Shown: piece by piece, positions 9,039 through 18,764 of the stretch
Position numbering within the stretch: the first letter of the stretch is position 1
Layout: each line of letters begins with the position of its first letter
Source of the DNA: Actinomycetes bacterium
GTDB lineage: Bacteria; Actinomycetota; Actinomycetes; Nanopelagicales; Nanopelagicaceae
Length of the DNA: 64,000 nucleotides
Direction: 5' to 3'
NCBI GenBank assembly: GCA_947383695.1
Contig: OX376642.1
Location: 558,001-622,000 of the forward strand
Notes under the pieces: model-generated
Told to the model about the DNA's origin: nothing
Database searches by the model: none
What the model saw: only the letters and a program-made list of their open reading frames with translations
Translations under genes and position numbers: made by a program

Positions 9039-10456
9039 GTCGTACTTACACAGTCGAAACATACGGCTGCCAAATGAATGTCCATGACTCTGAAAGAATC
9101 GCAGGGCTACTGGATGAAGCTGGTTTCATACCAGCAACACAAGGTGAGCAGGCAGACATAGTTGTGTTCAATACCTGCGCAGTTCGAGAAAATGCAGATA
9201 ACAAGTTGTACGGGAATTTAAGCTTCCTTGCACCAATCAAGAAGGCTAATCCCAATATGCAGATCGCCGTCGGCGGCTGCCTTGCTCAAAAAGATCAAGC
9301 AACAATTTTAAAGAAGGCACCATATGTCGATGTAGTTTTCGGCACTCATAACGTCGGCTCCTTACCTGTATTGCTAGAGCGGGCTCGAGTAGAAGAAGAG
9401 TCACAGATCGAAATCCTTGAAGCGCTAGAACATTTCCCTTCCACCCTTCCGGCCCGACGTTTATCAGCTTTTTCTTCATGGGTTTCAGTTTCAGTTGGTT
9501 GCAATAACACATGCACTTTTTGCATCGTCCCAGCACTACGTGGAATCGAAAAAGATCGCAATGAAGATGATATTTTGTCTGAGGTTAAAGCCCTTGTTGA
9601 TCAAGGGGTTATCGAGATTACTTTGCTGGGGCAAAATGTAAATGCTTACGGTGTTGATTTTGGAGATCGCCAGGCTTTTGCCAAACTGCTTCGCAAGTGT
9701 GGCGAGATAGATGGACTTGAGCGAGTTCGGTTTATGTCACCTCACCCACGAGATTTCACCGATGATGTGATTGAAGCAATGGCGCAGACTCATAATGTGA
9801 TGCCACATCTACATATGCCGTTGCAATCAGGTTCCGATCGAATTCTGCAGCAGATGCGCCGTTCATATCGCACCGATAGATACTTAGGAATTTTGGAACG
9901 TGTGCGCACCGCTATTCCACACGCGGCGATTACAACAGACATTATCGTTGGATTTCCGGGTGAAACAGAAGAGGATTTCCAAGCAACCTTGGATCTGTGC
10001 ACCACGGCTCGTTTTACAGCCGCCTACACATATCAATACTCAAAACGACCTGGTACCCCTGCCGCAACTATGCCTGATCAAGTTCCGGCAGAAGTTGTAG
10101 GTGAGCGATATACACGTTTACACAATCATCAACAGGCGATCTCTTTGTCTGTAAATCAAGAGGCGATAGGTACAACACACAAAGTTTTAGTTGGCGATTA
10201 CGAAGGTCGCCGCGATGAAGCACAGGAACGATTAACCGGCCGCAGTGAAGATTTTAGATTAGTTCACTTCGACAATAAATTTGTTGCCCGCCCCGGTGAT
10301 GAAGTTGAGGTAAAAATCTTTGAAGCCTCTGCACATTATTTGATTGGTGAGCCAATTTCTGTTCGCCAAACTAGGGGAGCCCAAGCTCATCAAGTACGAG
10401 TTGAAACCCCAGGGCCTGCTTCAACAATGCTTGGTATCCCAACGGTCAAGCGATGA
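9035..10456 (+). CDS. miaB: tRNA-2-methylthio-N6-dimethylallyladenosine synthase MiaB
   Basis: A 473-aa radical-SAM methylthiotransferase that converts i6A37 to ms2i6A37 in tRNAs. The N-terminal cluster cysteines are at 12, 48 and 82 (GCQMN, NTCAV, GGCLA). The radical-SAM CxxxCxxC motif is Cys156, Cys160 and Cys163 (GCNNTCTFC). A TRAM domain occupies roughly 380-445. It overlaps miaA by four bases, so the two consecutive A37-modification enzymes are coupled. Confidence 0.96.
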   Translation: MSRTYTVETYGCQMNVHDSERIAGLLDEAGFIPATQGEQADIVVFNTCAVRENADNKLYGNLSFLAPIKKANPNMQIAVGGCLAQKDQATILKKAPYVDVVFGTHNVGSLPVLLERARVEEESQIEILEALEHFPSTLPARRLSAFSSWVSVSVGCNNTCTFCIVPALRGIEKDRNEDDILSEVKALVDQGVIEITLLGQNVNAYGVDFGDRQAFAKLLRKCGEIDGLERVRFMSPHPRDFTDDVIEAMAQTHNVMPHLHMPLQSGSDRILQQMRRSYRTDRYLGILERVRTAIPHAAITTDIIVGFPGETEEDFQATLDLCTTARFTAAYTYQYSKRPGTPAATMPDQVPAEVVGERYTRLHNHQQAISLSVNQEAIGTTHKVLVGDYEGRRDEAQERLTGRSEDFRLVHFDNKFVARPGDEVEVKIFEASAHYLIGEPISVRQTRGAQAHQVRVETPGPASTMLGIPTVKR

Positions 10457-11349
10457 GGTTAATTGTCATTTGTGGTGCAACCGCAACTGGAAAGAGCGAT
10501 CTTGCAGTTCGGCTTGCTCAAGAAATTGGCGCTGAAATCATCAACGCTGATTCGATGCAGCTGTATAGAGGCATGGATATCGGTACCGCTAAGGCAAGTA
10601 TTGAAGAACGCCAAGGGATTCCTCATCACATGATGGATCTACTTGATGTAACGGAGGATGCCAACGTTGCTTGGTATCAGGAAAATGCTCGTGCGGTGAT
10701 CTCAGATATTCATGCCCGAGGAAAAGATGCCATCATCGTTGGTGGCACAGGGTTGTATATCAAAGCGATTTTGGATGAACTCAACTTCCCTGACACAGAT
10801 CCTGTAGTGCGAGCAGAGTTAGAGTTGGAGTTTGCCACGAAGGGGATAGCGCCTTTATTTGAAAGACTTGAAAAGTTAGACCCCACTGCCGCTCTTGCAA
10901 TTGATAAAGCTAACTCTCGACGTGTAATCCGCGCATTAGAAGTTATCAAAATTACAGGTAAACCATTTACCGCAAATCTTCCACGAGAAGAGAGTTCTAG
11001 GTATCCACATGCCAAGCAGTTTGGATTAGTAATGGACCGCGACACCTTGTCGGAGCGAATCTCTGTGCGTGTTGAACGCATGTGGGAAAAGGGGTTGGTG
11101 CGAGAGGCTGAAAAATTGTTAACCGCTGGAATCATGCGCGGAACAACAGCTCAACGAGCTTTGGGGTATGCCCAAGTGATCGCACAGATTGAAGGCAAAG
11201 TTTCTCAGGAAGAAGCGCAGGAAGAGACAAAACGTGCAACTCGCCAATATGCCCGTCGTCAAGAAACCTGGTTCTCTCGTGATGAGCGCATTACCTGGAT
11301 CTCACCAACTCAAAACGCCCTCGAGCGCATCCTTGAATCGATAAACTAG
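10453..11349 (+). CDS. miaA: tRNA dimethylallyltransferase MiaA
   Basis: This 298-aa enzyme transfers dimethylallyl from DMAPP to A37 of tRNAs reading U-starting codons, providing the substrate of MiaB. The P-loop GATATGKS is at residues 8-15, followed by [17 protein letters not shown] and GGTGLYIKA, all characteristic of the family. It lies between miaB (4-base overlap) and dapF (5-base gap). Confidence 0.96.
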   Translation: MRLIVICGATATGKSDLAVRLAQEIGAEIINADSMQLYRGMDIGTAKASIEERQGIPHHMMDLLDVTEDANVAWYQENARAVISDIHARGKDAIIVGGTGLYIKAILDELNFPDTDPVVRAELELEFATKGIAPLFERLEKLDPTAALAIDKANSRRVIRALEVIKITGKPFTANLPREESSRYPHAKQFGLVMDRDTLSERISVRVERMWEKGLVREAEKLLTAGIMRGTTAQRALGYAQVIAQIEGKVSQEEAQEETKRATRQYARRQETWFSRDERITWISPTQNALERILESIN

Positions 11350-11354
11350 TAATA

Positions 11355-12152
11355 ATGATCGCAACCTATGGCCACGGCACCGAAAACGATTTTGTTCTTG
11401 TTTTCGATCCCAATGATGAGCATTCGATTACAACGGCTCAGACAGCAGCCATTTGCGATAGAGAATCAGGTATTGGTGCCGATGGTTTGATTCGCATGAT
11501 CAAACGAGATGGCAAATGGTTTATGGATTACCGAAACGCAGATGGTTCCTTAGCTGAAATGTGCGGCAATGGAATTCGCGTGATGGCACGCTATCTTGTT
11601 GAACGCGGTCATCAGCCAGAAGGTATTTTTGCGATCAATACACGAGATGGCGTTAAGCATTTGCGAGTTCCTTTAATCGATGACATCTCAGTCAATATGG
11701 GACAAGTTACCGATGAGGGTGAAGCAATCACCGCAGCTACCAATGGACATATTTGGAATGGGTACAACATCAGCGTTGGAAATCCCCATGCAGTTGTTTT
11801 TGTAGATGAGATGGCTGAAATCGGTGCGCTCAGCGAACCGCCTGTAGTTCGCCCACGTGATTCATACCCAGAAGGCGTCAACGTAGAGTTTGTGAAGATC
11901 ACTGAGGGCAACTTAATTCAGATGAGGGTATTTGAACGAGGTTCGGGCGAAACCCGTTCCTGCGGAACAGGAACATGTGCTGTTGCACTTGCTGCAACAC
12001 TTCACACTAAGGGAAAACTTCCTGCGACATGGATTATCAATCCGCCAGGGGGTCGTCTCGAAGTTTCAATTGATGGACACTCAAATGCGACCTTAACTGG
12101 TCCTGCAGTACTGATTAGAGATGTTGATATCTCGAGGTTTCTAGTTGAGTAA
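11355..12152 (+). CDS. dapF: Diaminopimelate epimerase
   Basis: This 265-aa cofactor-independent racemase converts LL- to meso-diaminopimelate for lysine and peptidoglycan. The two catalytic cysteines are visible: Cys70 in AEMCGNGIR and Cys203 in GETRSCGTGTC. The N-terminal NDFVLVFD matches the substrate-binding segment. It overlaps hflX by eight bases. The miaA-dapF-hflX order is common in Actinobacteria. Confidence 0.96.
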   Translation: MIATYGHGTENDFVLVFDPNDEHSITTAQTAAICDRESGIGADGLIRMIKRDGKWFMDYRNADGSLAEMCGNGIRVMARYLVERGHQPEGIFAINTRDGVKHLRVPLIDDISVNMGQVTDEGEAITAATNGHIWNGYNISVGNPHAVVFVDEMAEIGALSEPPVVRPRDSYPEGVNVEFVKITEGNLIQMRVFERGSGETRSCGTGTCAVALAATLHTKGKLPATWIINPPGGRLEVSIDGHSNATLTGPAVLIRDVDISRFLVE

Positions 12153-13617
12153 GGATTTTGATTTAGAGTTTGAAAGATTACTCAAGGAAAGTGCTCGAGT
12201 TGCAGCAGAGTTTGATGCTAGCGAGGAAGATCAGCAGATTGATCAATCGCAGGAGTTATCAGAACGTCATGCCCTGCGTCGTGTTCAGGGATTTTCCACT
12301 GAGCTTCAAGATATTTCAGAGGCTGAATACCGCCAGCTTCAACTAGAACGAGTAGTCCTAGTTGGCGTTTGGACTGAAGGCACAATCAAAGATGCGGAAA
12401 ACTCTTTAGCAGAACTCAAAGCGCTGGCAGAAACTGCAGGCTCTGAAGTATTAGAAGGATTGATCCAGCGTCGAGATAAACCAGATCCAGCAACATATAT
12501 TGGTTCTGGAAAGGTGATCGAACTCAAGCAGGTTGTTATGTCGACCGGAGCTGACACAGTCGTGTGCGATGGCGAATTATCACCGTCGCAACTTCGCCAA
12601 TTGGAAGATAAGTTAAAGGTGAAGGTCGTTGATCGAACCGCATTGATTTTGGATATTTTCGCGCAGCATGCAAAGAGCAAGGAAGGTAAGGCACAGGTTG
12701 AGTTAGCTCAAATCGCATACTTACTTCCGCGTCTTCGTGGTTGGGGTGATTCTTTATCACGTCAGGTTGGTGGTCGCGCCGCAGGTGGTGCGGGTATTGG
12801 TGGTCGTGGACCAGGTGAAACAAAGATAGAAACCGATCGCCGCCGCATTAGAGACAAGATGGCCAAACTTCGCCGCGAAATCGCCGAGATGAAGGTTTCT
12901 CGTGACACCAAACGTCAGGAAAGACGCAGATTTAATATTCCTTCTGTTGCTATTGCTGGATATACAAATGCCGGAAAGTCTTCACTGCTCAATAAGTTAA
13001 CTGATGCAGGTGTATTGGTAGAAAACGCACTCTTTGCGACCTTGGATCCCACTGTGCGAAAGACCCAAACCAGCGATGGAAGAATTTATACTCTCAGCGA
13101 CACTGTAGGTTTTGTGCGGCACTTACCTCATCAATTAATCGATGCCTTTAAATCAACCCTTGAAGAGGTTTCTGAATCAGATTTAATTGTGCATGTTGTA
13201 GATGGCTCTCATCCAGATCCATTTGAGCAGATTCGAGCTGTGCGTTTAGTCATTGATGAAATCGGTGGCAAAGATATTCCAGAGATCATTGCTATTAATA
13301 AGGTAGATATTGCAGATCCTCATGTAATTATGGAGATTTTGCGAAAAGAGCCAAATAGTTACGCATTTTCAGTACGAACAGGTTTTGGAATTGATGGCTT
13401 ATTGCATGCTATTGAAAACTCTTTACCGCGACCATCTGTAGAAATAAATGTTGTCATTCCATATGACCGTGGTGATTTAGTCCATGCGATTCATGAACGG
13501 GGTGAGATCTTCTCTGAGCAGTACATCGCAGAGGGAACCTCAATTCACGCCCGTGTAGATGGGGGCTTGTCGCAAAGAATTGAAAAGGCCCTAGGAACCG
13601 ATAAATCTCAGCAATGA
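12145..13617 (+). CDS. hflX: GTPase HflX
   Basis: A 490-aa ribosome-associated GTPase that splits stalled 70S ribosomes in stress. An N-terminal HflX domain with DPATYIGSGK and the glycine-rich GGRGPGETKIETDRR linker precedes the GTPase domain: G1 GYTNAGKSS at about 272-280, then DTVGFVRHLP and NKVD. The TTG start at 12145 lies inside dapF; the first 60 residues are acidic and poorly conserved, so the start is less certain than the product. Confidence 0.95.
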   Translation: MSKDFDLEFERLLKESARVAAEFDASEEDQQIDQSQELSERHALRRVQGFSTELQDISEAEYRQLQLERVVLVGVWTEGTIKDAENSLAELKALAETAGSEVLEGLIQRRDKPDPATYIGSGKVIELKQVVMSTGADTVVCDGELSPSQLRQLEDKLKVKVVDRTALILDIFAQHAKSKEGKAQVELAQIAYLLPRLRGWGDSLSRQVGGRAAGGAGIGGRGPGETKIETDRRRIRDKMAKLRREIAEMKVSRDTKRQERRRFNIPSVAIAGYTNAGKSSLLNKLTDAGVLVENALFATLDPTVRKTQTSDGRIYTLSDTVGFVRHLPHQLIDAFKSTLEEVSESDLIVHVVDGSHPDPFEQIRAVRLVIDEIGGKDIPEIIAINKVDIADPHVIMEILRKEPNSYAFSVRTGFGIDGLLHAIENSLPRPSVEINVVIPYDRGDLVHAIHERGEIFSEQYIAEGTSIHARVDGGLSQRIEKALGTDKSQQ

Positions 13618-13738
13618 GTGGGGAATAACCCCGACACGCCGAGTGTTATAGAGCATGGAAGGCTTGAAGTGCGCCATGATGCGCCCGCAAGCACAATTTG
13701 AAGAGTTAAAGTCGAGAGACTAAAAGGCGGTGAGAGCA

Positions 13739-14035
13739 ATGGCAACAGATTACGACACACCCAGAAAAACTGATGAGGAACTTCATGAGGAGTCTCTAGA
13801 AGAACTCAAGGCCAAGCGTGTTGATGCTCAATCCGGACAAATCGATGTTGATGAAGCTGAAGCTGCAGAAAACCTAGAACTTCCAGGTGCAGATCTTTCA
13901 GGCGAAGAGCTTGCAGTGCGTGTTGTTCCAAAGCAGGTTGATGAGTTCACTTGCTCACGATGCTTCTTGGTTCACCACATCACCCAGTTAGCTAAGGGTG
14001 AAGGCGCTAAAGCTGTCTGCAAAGAGTGTAATTAA
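13739..14035 (+). CDS. DUF4193 domain protein
   Basis: A 98-aa actinobacterial protein of unknown role. It begins MATDYDTPRKTDEELHEESL, is strongly acidic in the middle (DVDEAEAAENLELPGADLSGEE) and ends with CSRCFLVHH and a second CKEC pair, so it probably binds zinc. ATG at 13739 matches the family N-terminus; a GTG at 13730 would add three residues, and the GGCGGTGAG just upstream serves as ribosome site. About 120 bases upstream have no gene and presumably contain its promoter. Its stop overlaps that of the convergent DUF3093 gene. Confidence 0.9.
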   Translation: MATDYDTPRKTDEELHEESLEELKAKRVDAQSGQIDVDEAEAAENLELPGADLSGEELAVRVVPKQVDEFTCSRCFLVHHITQLAKGEGAKAVCKECN

Positions 14036-14478
14036 GCTTTAAGAGCTTTCACTAAATCTGTAGCTTTATTACTTGTTATGAGCCAGTAAGGCGTTGGGTC
14101 TCTTGGATCTGAAACCTTCAATTTCAGGCCGTTGCTGGACCAAAAACGAATCGCTAAGTATGCAGATGGGTCAGCATCTCGAGTTCTGATGGATTTCATT
14201 TCATCCGGTGTCAAAGCGACGACATCGCCAATATAGGCGTGTTCGATTCGTGCAGCACCAACTCGCAACTCTTTCTCATCAACCTCGATCGTTAATGCGC
14301 TTTTAAAGTACACAACAATCACCCAGATACTCAGTATGCCTAAACTCACAACAGCAGGTGTATTTCCGAGAGCGGCCCAAATCGACATCACTAAAGAGAG
14401 AATCAAAAAGTACACAAAGGCAATCAGCCATAGTGGCGCACGTATCACTTCTTTATATCTCACACCTTTTTCTGGCAT
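14032..14478 (-). CDS. DUF3093 membrane protein
   Basis: A 148-aa actinobacterial protein of unknown function. Two closely spaced hydrophobic segments (roughly residues 13-60) are followed by a soluble domain with LTIEVDEKELRVG, LAIRFWSSNGLKLKV and DPRDPTPYWLITS, typical of DUF3093. I chose the ATG at 14478 (MPEKGVRYKEV); an upstream in-frame start at 14601 would run into the divergent gene and lacks family character. The stop codon overlaps that of DUF4193. Confidence 0.85.
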   Translation of the reverse strand: MPEKGVRYKEVIRAPLWLIAFVYFLILSLVMSIWAALGNTPAVVSLGILSIWVIVVYFKSALTIEVDEKELRVGAARIEHAYIGDVVALTPDEMKSIRTRDADPSAYLAIRFWSSNGLKLKVSDPRDPTPYWLITSNKATDLVKALKA

Positions 14479-14506
14479 GGGATTACCGTATCGGATATTC
14501 AAGGAG

Positions 14507-14512
14507 TAAAGT
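14507..14512 (+). promoter_or_regulatory. Leaderless-type -10 hexamer TAAAGT
   Basis: TAAAGT ends six bases before the ATG at 14519, which fits a transcript starting at the ATG. GAGGT in the same interval could alternatively act as a weak ribosome site. Confidence 0.4.
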
Positions 14513-14518
14513 TGAGGT

Positions 14519-15103
14519 ATGGCACGTATTCCAAGTACGACCGCACCTGAGGGGGCACCGATTCCGGTGCGCCATCCTTTAGCTCCAATTGCTGGAAGCA
14601 AAATTCCATCGCACTTTGGCCACTGCTTTGGCTGTGGTGATCTTCATCCAACTGGATTGCACTTAGTTGCTTATGCAGGTTCTGGTCTTGATATAACCGC
14701 TGAGTTCACCGTTACAGAAAATCATCAAGGTGCACCAGGTCTGGCACATGGAGGACTTTTATCTTTAGCATTTGATGAAGCTTTAGGAAAGTTGATGTGG
14801 TTACTTCGCGCACCAGCTGTAACTGGACGCCTAGAGACAGATTTCATTAAGCCAGTTCCGATGGGATCAACTCTTCACATCACTGCAGAGATAACTGGAC
14901 AAGTCAATCGCAAGGTATACACATCTGCGATTGGCCGACTTAATTCACCTGACGGAGAAATCGCGGTAAAGGCGGCTGCACTTTATATTGTTGTTCCCAT
15001 GGATCACTTTATGAATAACGCTCCTAAGGAGTATTTAGAGCAGATCGCAAAATCTCCAGAGCTCATGGCCTTTGTAGATCCAACCTTTGAGGTTAATCCT
15101 TAG
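14519..15103 (+). CDS. PaaI-type hotdog-fold thioesterase
   Basis: A 194-aa acyl-CoA thioesterase-like protein. A CFGCGDLHPTGL motif near 36-47 and the hotdog signature GLAHGGLLSLAFDEALG near 74-90 place it in the PaaI/YbgC superfamily. Substrate is unknown. It precedes dut by two bases, so it is likely in an operon with dut and the DUF3159 gene. Confidence 0.85.
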   Translation: MARIPSTTAPEGAPIPVRHPLAPIAGSKIPSHFGHCFGCGDLHPTGLHLVAYAGSGLDITAEFTVTENHQGAPGLAHGGLLSLAFDEALGKLMWLLRAPAVTGRLETDFIKPVPMGSTLHITAEITGQVNRKVYTSAIGRLNSPDGEIAVKAAALYIVVPMDHFMNNAPKEYLEQIAKSPELMAFVDPTFEVNP

Positions 15104-15105
15104 GT

Positions 15106-15549
15106 ATGAAAAATCTTCAGGTACTAATTACTCGTCTCGATGAATCAATTCCGCTTCCAACCTATGCAAAGGGAGGCGATGCGGGAGCCGATATCGTTTC
15201 TCGTATCGATATCACCTTAAAGCCGGGGGAGAGGGCTCTCGTTCCAACTGGGATTTCAATTGCATTGCCAGATGGTTACGCCGCCTTTGTACATCCTCGC
15301 TCTGGTTTAGCGATTAAACATGGGGTAACTATGGTGAACGCACCAGGCACAGTAGATGCAGGATTTAGAGGCGAGCTTCAATGCATCATGATTAATCATG
15401 ATGCACACGAGTCAATCACCTTTAAAAAGGGGGATCGAATTGCACAGCTTGTTATTCAGAAGGTTGAGCGAGCAGAGTTTGTTGAAGTAAAGGATTTGCC
15501 AGGTTCTGGTCGCGGTACAGGTGGTTTTGGATCGACGGGACGTTCATGA
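15106..15549 (+). CDS. dut: Deoxyuridine 5'-triphosphate nucleotidohydrolase
   Basis: A 147-aa trimeric dUTPase that removes dUTP and provides dUMP. All family motifs are present: I GDAGADI (24-30), II PRSGLA (64-69), III NAPGTVDAGFRGE (78-90), and the C-terminal P-loop-like motif V GRGTGGFGSTG (135-145). The stop overlaps the next start (ATGA). Association with DUF3093, DUF3159 and the TrkA pair is typical of Actinobacteria. Confidence 0.97.
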   Translation: MKNLQVLITRLDESIPLPTYAKGGDAGADIVSRIDITLKPGERALVPTGISIALPDGYAAFVHPRSGLAIKHGVTMVNAPGTVDAGFRGELQCIMINHDAHESITFKKGDRIAQLVIQKVERAEFVEVKDLPGSGRGTGGFGSTGRS

Positions 15550-16166
15550 GTCAACATAACGAGGATCGCGACAAGGTAGTTAACGCTTTAGGTGGAAAGA
15601 AGGGCCTTATTGATTCCGGAGTTCCTTCAATCGTTTTTCTTGTTGTTTTCAACATTTCAAAAGAGGTCAACACAGCCATCATGTCGGCTTTGGCCCTTTC
15701 TTTGATTCTCGCAATTTTTAGATTGATCAAGAAGGACACCATTCAGCACTCTGTTTCTGGAGTAATTGGTGTTTTGATTTGTGCTTACTTTGCCAATAAG
15801 AGTGGAAATGCATCTGATTTTTATATTCCAAAGTTACTTACAAATCTTGGTTACGGAACTGTCTATCTGATCGCAAACCTAGTGGGATGGCCAATTTTAG
15901 GTGTCGTGCTCGGACCACTGCTCGGAGAAAATTTTACCTGGCGCAATAATCCTGCTCGTAAGCGTATGTACGTTAAAGCTAGTTGGATTTGGGTTGCGAT
16001 GTTCTTTTCTCGCATCGCTGTTCAGTATCCGATTTACAAGAGTGGCAATGTGAATCTGCTTGGTACTGTGAACTTAGCGATGGGATATCCGTTGTTTTTC
16101 GCCGCAGCGTATGGAACTTGGCTAGTGATTAAATCCGGTCCACCGGCTGTGAAAGTAGCTGATTAA
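15546..16166 (+). CDS. DUF3159 membrane protein
   Basis: A 206-aa integral membrane protein of the actinobacterial DUF3159 family. A short cytosolic N-terminus (GGKKGLIDSGVPSIVF) is followed by about six hydrophobic segments, including IANLVGWPILGVVLGPLLGE and a helix with WIWVAMFFSRIAVQYPIY. Function is unknown. It overlaps dut by four bases and is convergent with the TrkA pair, overlapping it by four bases. Confidence 0.88.
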   Translation: MSQHNEDRDKVVNALGGKKGLIDSGVPSIVFLVVFNISKEVNTAIMSALALSLILAIFRLIKKDTIQHSVSGVIGVLICAYFANKSGNASDFYIPKLLTNLGYGTVYLIANLVGWPILGVVLGPLLGENFTWRNNPARKRMYVKASWIWVAMFFSRIAVQYPIYKSGNVNLLGTVNLAMGYPLFFAAAYGTWLVIKSGPPAVKVAD

Positions 16167-16819
16167 GAGATAAAGCAGGATTTAATCAGCGCTTCAGCAT
16201 CTGCTGATGCAACGAAGAGAAGTTCATCCCCAGCAGCAAATACATCATGAGCCTTGGCGGTAATAACTCTTCCATCTCGAACAATTGCAGCAAGTGCTGC
16301 ATTTTCAGGAAGTTCAATCTCTTCAACAGTCTTACCAATACATGCCGATCCATCAGGAAGAGTAAGTTCTACAAGATTTGCTTGACCCTTTCTAAATGAG
16401 AAGAGTCGTACTACATCTCCAACACTTACAGCCTCTTCAACAAGTGCGGCAATGATTCGTGGAGTTGATACCGCAACATCTACACCCCATGAAGAGTCAA
16501 AGAGCCATTCATTCTTTGGGTGATTGATACGTGCAACAACACGTGGAACGCCGTATTCAGTCTTTCCAAGAAGTGAGGTAACAAGATTTGCCTTGTCATC
16601 ACCGGTTGCAGCAACTAAAACCTGGCAGTTATTCAGATGAGCGTTATCAAGTGAGGTAATTTCGCAGGCATCGGCCATCAACCATTCGGCATCAGGAACA
16701 CTTTCAAGCTTGAGCGCCTTAGGATCCTTATCAATCAACAGAACTTGATGGCCATTGTCCAATAGTTCGCGAGCAATAGCTCTTCCCACATTTCCGGCAC
16801 CTGCGATAGCAATTCTCAT
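16163..16819 (-). CDS. TrkA-type K+ uptake regulatory protein (CeoC-like)
   Basis: A 218-aa cytosolic RCK protein. An N-terminal Rossmann NAD-binding domain (IAGAGNVGRAIARELLDNGH) is followed by a TrkA-C domain after about residue 135 (LPDGSACIGKTVEEIELPENAALAAIVRDG). It would gate a Trk/Ktr-type K+ channel, but no pore subunit is in the window. It overlaps its paralogue upstream by four bases (ATGA), the arrangement known as ceoBC in mycobacteria. Confidence 0.92.
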   Translation of the reverse strand: MRIAIAGAGNVGRAIARELLDNGHQVLLIDKDPKALKLESVPDAEWLMADACEITSLDNAHLNNCQVLVAATGDDKANLVTSLLGKTEYGVPRVVARINHPKNEWLFDSSWGVDVAVSTPRIIAALVEEAVSVGDVVRLFSFRKGQANLVELTLPDGSACIGKTVEEIELPENAALAAIVRDGRVITAKAHDVFAAGDELLFVASADAEALIKSCFIS

Positions 16820-17484
16820 GCACGTTCACCTTCCGGAGTACTTGCGAGGATTTCTTCAGTGCGTGCCAAATCGGTGTCAGAGACCATTACATGGACTAGA
16901 TCACCTTGCTGCAAAACGGTGTGCTCATCGGGGATCAGTCCTTCTCCGAGACGGGTAACAAATGCAACTCGTGCAGGAGTTAAATCATCGATTAAAAGAA
17001 TCGGGCGGCCATACCAATTCTGGTGCGGATGGATTTCGCACAACTGAACCATGCCAGTTGCATCTCTCCATTCAGAGCGAGAGCCTTCAGGAACTAGGCG
17101 ACGCAGGATTTGATCAGTTGCCCATAAAACCGTTGCAACTGTTGGAATACCTAAGCGCTGGTAGATCTCGGCACGGCCTGGATCGTAAATTCGGGCGACA
17201 ACATTTTGTACGCCATATGTTTCGCGAGCGACACGTGCCGCCAAGATATTTGAGTTATCGCCATTACTTACAGCCGCAAATGCATCTGCTTCTTGGATAC
17301 CTGCCTCAAGAAGTGTGTCTCGATCAAAGCCGACACCTGTAACTGTACGTCCCTTGAAGTTTGGACCTAAGCGACGAAATGCTTCGCGGGCCTGATCAAT
17401 GACGGACACTGTATGTCCTGCGGCTTCGAGCTCTGTGGCCAGTGATGATCCAACTCGACCGCAACCCATGATGACTACGTGCAC
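16816..17484 (-). CDS. TrkA-type K+ uptake regulatory protein (CeoB-like)
   Basis: A 222-aa RCK protein, first of the minus-strand TrkA pair. The Rossmann motif MGCGRVGSSLATELEAAGH is at residues 6-24, with NAD-contacting VIDQ after it, and a TrkA-C domain occupies about 145-222. It is a divergent paralogue of the following gene; the two probably form a hetero-oligomer on an unseen channel. It is divergent from the RNA methyltransferase gene. Confidence 0.92.
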   Translation of the reverse strand: MHVVIMGCGRVGSSLATELEAAGHTVSVIDQAREAFRRLGPNFKGRTVTGVGFDRDTLLEAGIQEADAFAAVSNGDNSNILAARVARETYGVQNVVARIYDPGRAEIYQRLGIPTVATVLWATDQILRRLVPEGSRSEWRDATGMVQLCEIHPHQNWYGRPILLIDDLTPARVAFVTRLGEGLIPDEHTVLQQGDLVHVMVSDTDLARTEEILASTPEGERA

Positions 17485-17503
17485 AGGATGTAACTTACAC
17501 CCA

Positions 17504-17509
17504 TAAACT
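17504..17509 (+). promoter_or_regulatory. Leaderless-type -10 hexamer TAAACT
   Basis: TAAACT ends seven bases before the ATG at 17517 in the short divergent spacer after the TrkA gene start. The intervening bases are pyrimidine-rich and offer no ribosome-binding site. Confidence 0.45.
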
Positions 17510-17516
17510 TCCTTCT

Positions 17517-18731
17517 ATGGCATCAAACAAGAGTTCGGCCCTAAAAATCGGTGATTTGATCGAACTCACTATTGAAAAAGTGGCACACGGCGGACATTTC
17601 ATCGCCCGTCACGATGGGGCTGTAATTTTCGTTCGGCACGCTATCCCGGGTGAAAAATGCACCATTGAAATTACAAGTACCGGTTCATCCTTTAATCGAG
17701 CCGATGTCGTGGCGGTAAGTGAGCCTTCTGAATTCAGAGTTGAGCCACCATGTAAGCATTCTCATCGAGCAGGTTGCGGAGGATGCGATTTTCAACATAT
17801 TTCATCCGCACATCAACGAACCCTCAAGTCACATGTGATTACAGAGCAGTTCTCAAGAATTGCCAAGAAAGAGATAACTGTTGAGGTTGAAGAAGTTGGC
17901 CAATCTTTAGGGTGGAGAACTCGGGCTATTGCCACAACCAATCGCAACGGAAAGTTAGGTTTCTATAAATCACGATCTCACTCCATCGCACCGGTTGATA
18001 ACTGTTTGATTTGTGTCCAAGGTATGAATTTCTCGGAGATTTCATCCCATGAACTTAAGGGAGATGTTCGCGTCGAGATAAGTGCATCAAACACCGGAGA
18101 AAGAAGTATTGCTCTAGCCCCAACACGTGGTGAGGAAAAAGCCAGACTTACCGAAGGCCCAGCGGTTTTGCACGAGGTTGTTGATGGAAGAACCCTTGAA
18201 GTGAGCCACGAATCATTTTGGCAAAGTCACATCAAAGCTCCTGAAGTTTTAACCGCAGCTGTACTTGATTTTGCACAATTGCAGCCGGGGGAACATGTAT
18301 TAGATCTCTACGGTGGCGTTGGTTTATTTACCGCCGCCATCATTGATGTTGTTGGTGACAGCGGCCATGTCGATCTAATTGAAGGAAGCAAAGTTGCAAC
18401 GGAGGATGCACGTAGGAATTTCTCAGCATTTAAAAATGTAACTATTGCAACCGGTGATGTCGCCAAACTTCTGCCACGAGTTTCAGCTGCAGATGTTGTT
18501 GTACTTGATCCGCCACGTGAAGGTGCGGGCAAGGATGTCATTGCGCTGATAACTGCATTAAAACCTCGAGCAATTGTGTATGTGGCATGTGATCCAGCTG
18601 CCTTGGCCAGAGATACCGCCTATCTTGAAGATCACAGTTATTCACTCGCCTCTTTACGTGCTTTTGATCTCTTTCCAATGACACATCACATCGAATGTGT
18701 TGCCCTCTATGAGCGTGCTGAGGTATCTTGA
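17517..18731 (+). CDS. TrmA/RumA-family 23S rRNA or tRNA (uracil-5-)-methyltransferase
   Basis: A 404-aa SAM-dependent RNA m5U methyltransferase. An N-terminal TRAM domain (1-60) is followed by Fe-S cysteines 79, 87 and 90 (CKHSHRAGCGGC) and a later Cys in DNCLIC. The Rossmann SAM motif LDLYGGVGLF lies near 262. DPPREGAG and the catalytic cysteine 358 in YVACDPAALARD, plus HHIECVALYER at the end, are diagnostic. The exact target (tRNA U54 or a 23S position) cannot be told from sequence alone. Confidence 0.93.
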   Translation: MASNKSSALKIGDLIELTIEKVAHGGHFIARHDGAVIFVRHAIPGEKCTIEITSTGSSFNRADVVAVSEPSEFRVEPPCKHSHRAGCGGCDFQHISSAHQRTLKSHVITEQFSRIAKKEITVEVEEVGQSLGWRTRAIATTNRNGKLGFYKSRSHSIAPVDNCLICVQGMNFSEISSHELKGDVRVEISASNTGERSIALAPTRGEEKARLTEGPAVLHEVVDGRTLEVSHESFWQSHIKAPEVLTAAVLDFAQLQPGEHVLDLYGGVGLFTAAIIDVVGDSGHVDLIEGSKVATEDARRNFSAFKNVTIATGDVAKLLPRVSAADVVVLDPPREGAGKDVIALITALKPRAIVYVACDPAALARDTAYLEDHSYSLASLRAFDLFPMTHHIECVALYERAEVS

Positions 18732-18764
18732 GCGCTGGTCAAGCGCATCGACGAAAGGCAGATA

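Noticed and set aside
13660-13700. GCGC-CATGAT-GCGC hairpin near 13672-13685 as a terminator of hflX
   Set aside because: Only four base pairs and no T-run follow; I see no terminator function.
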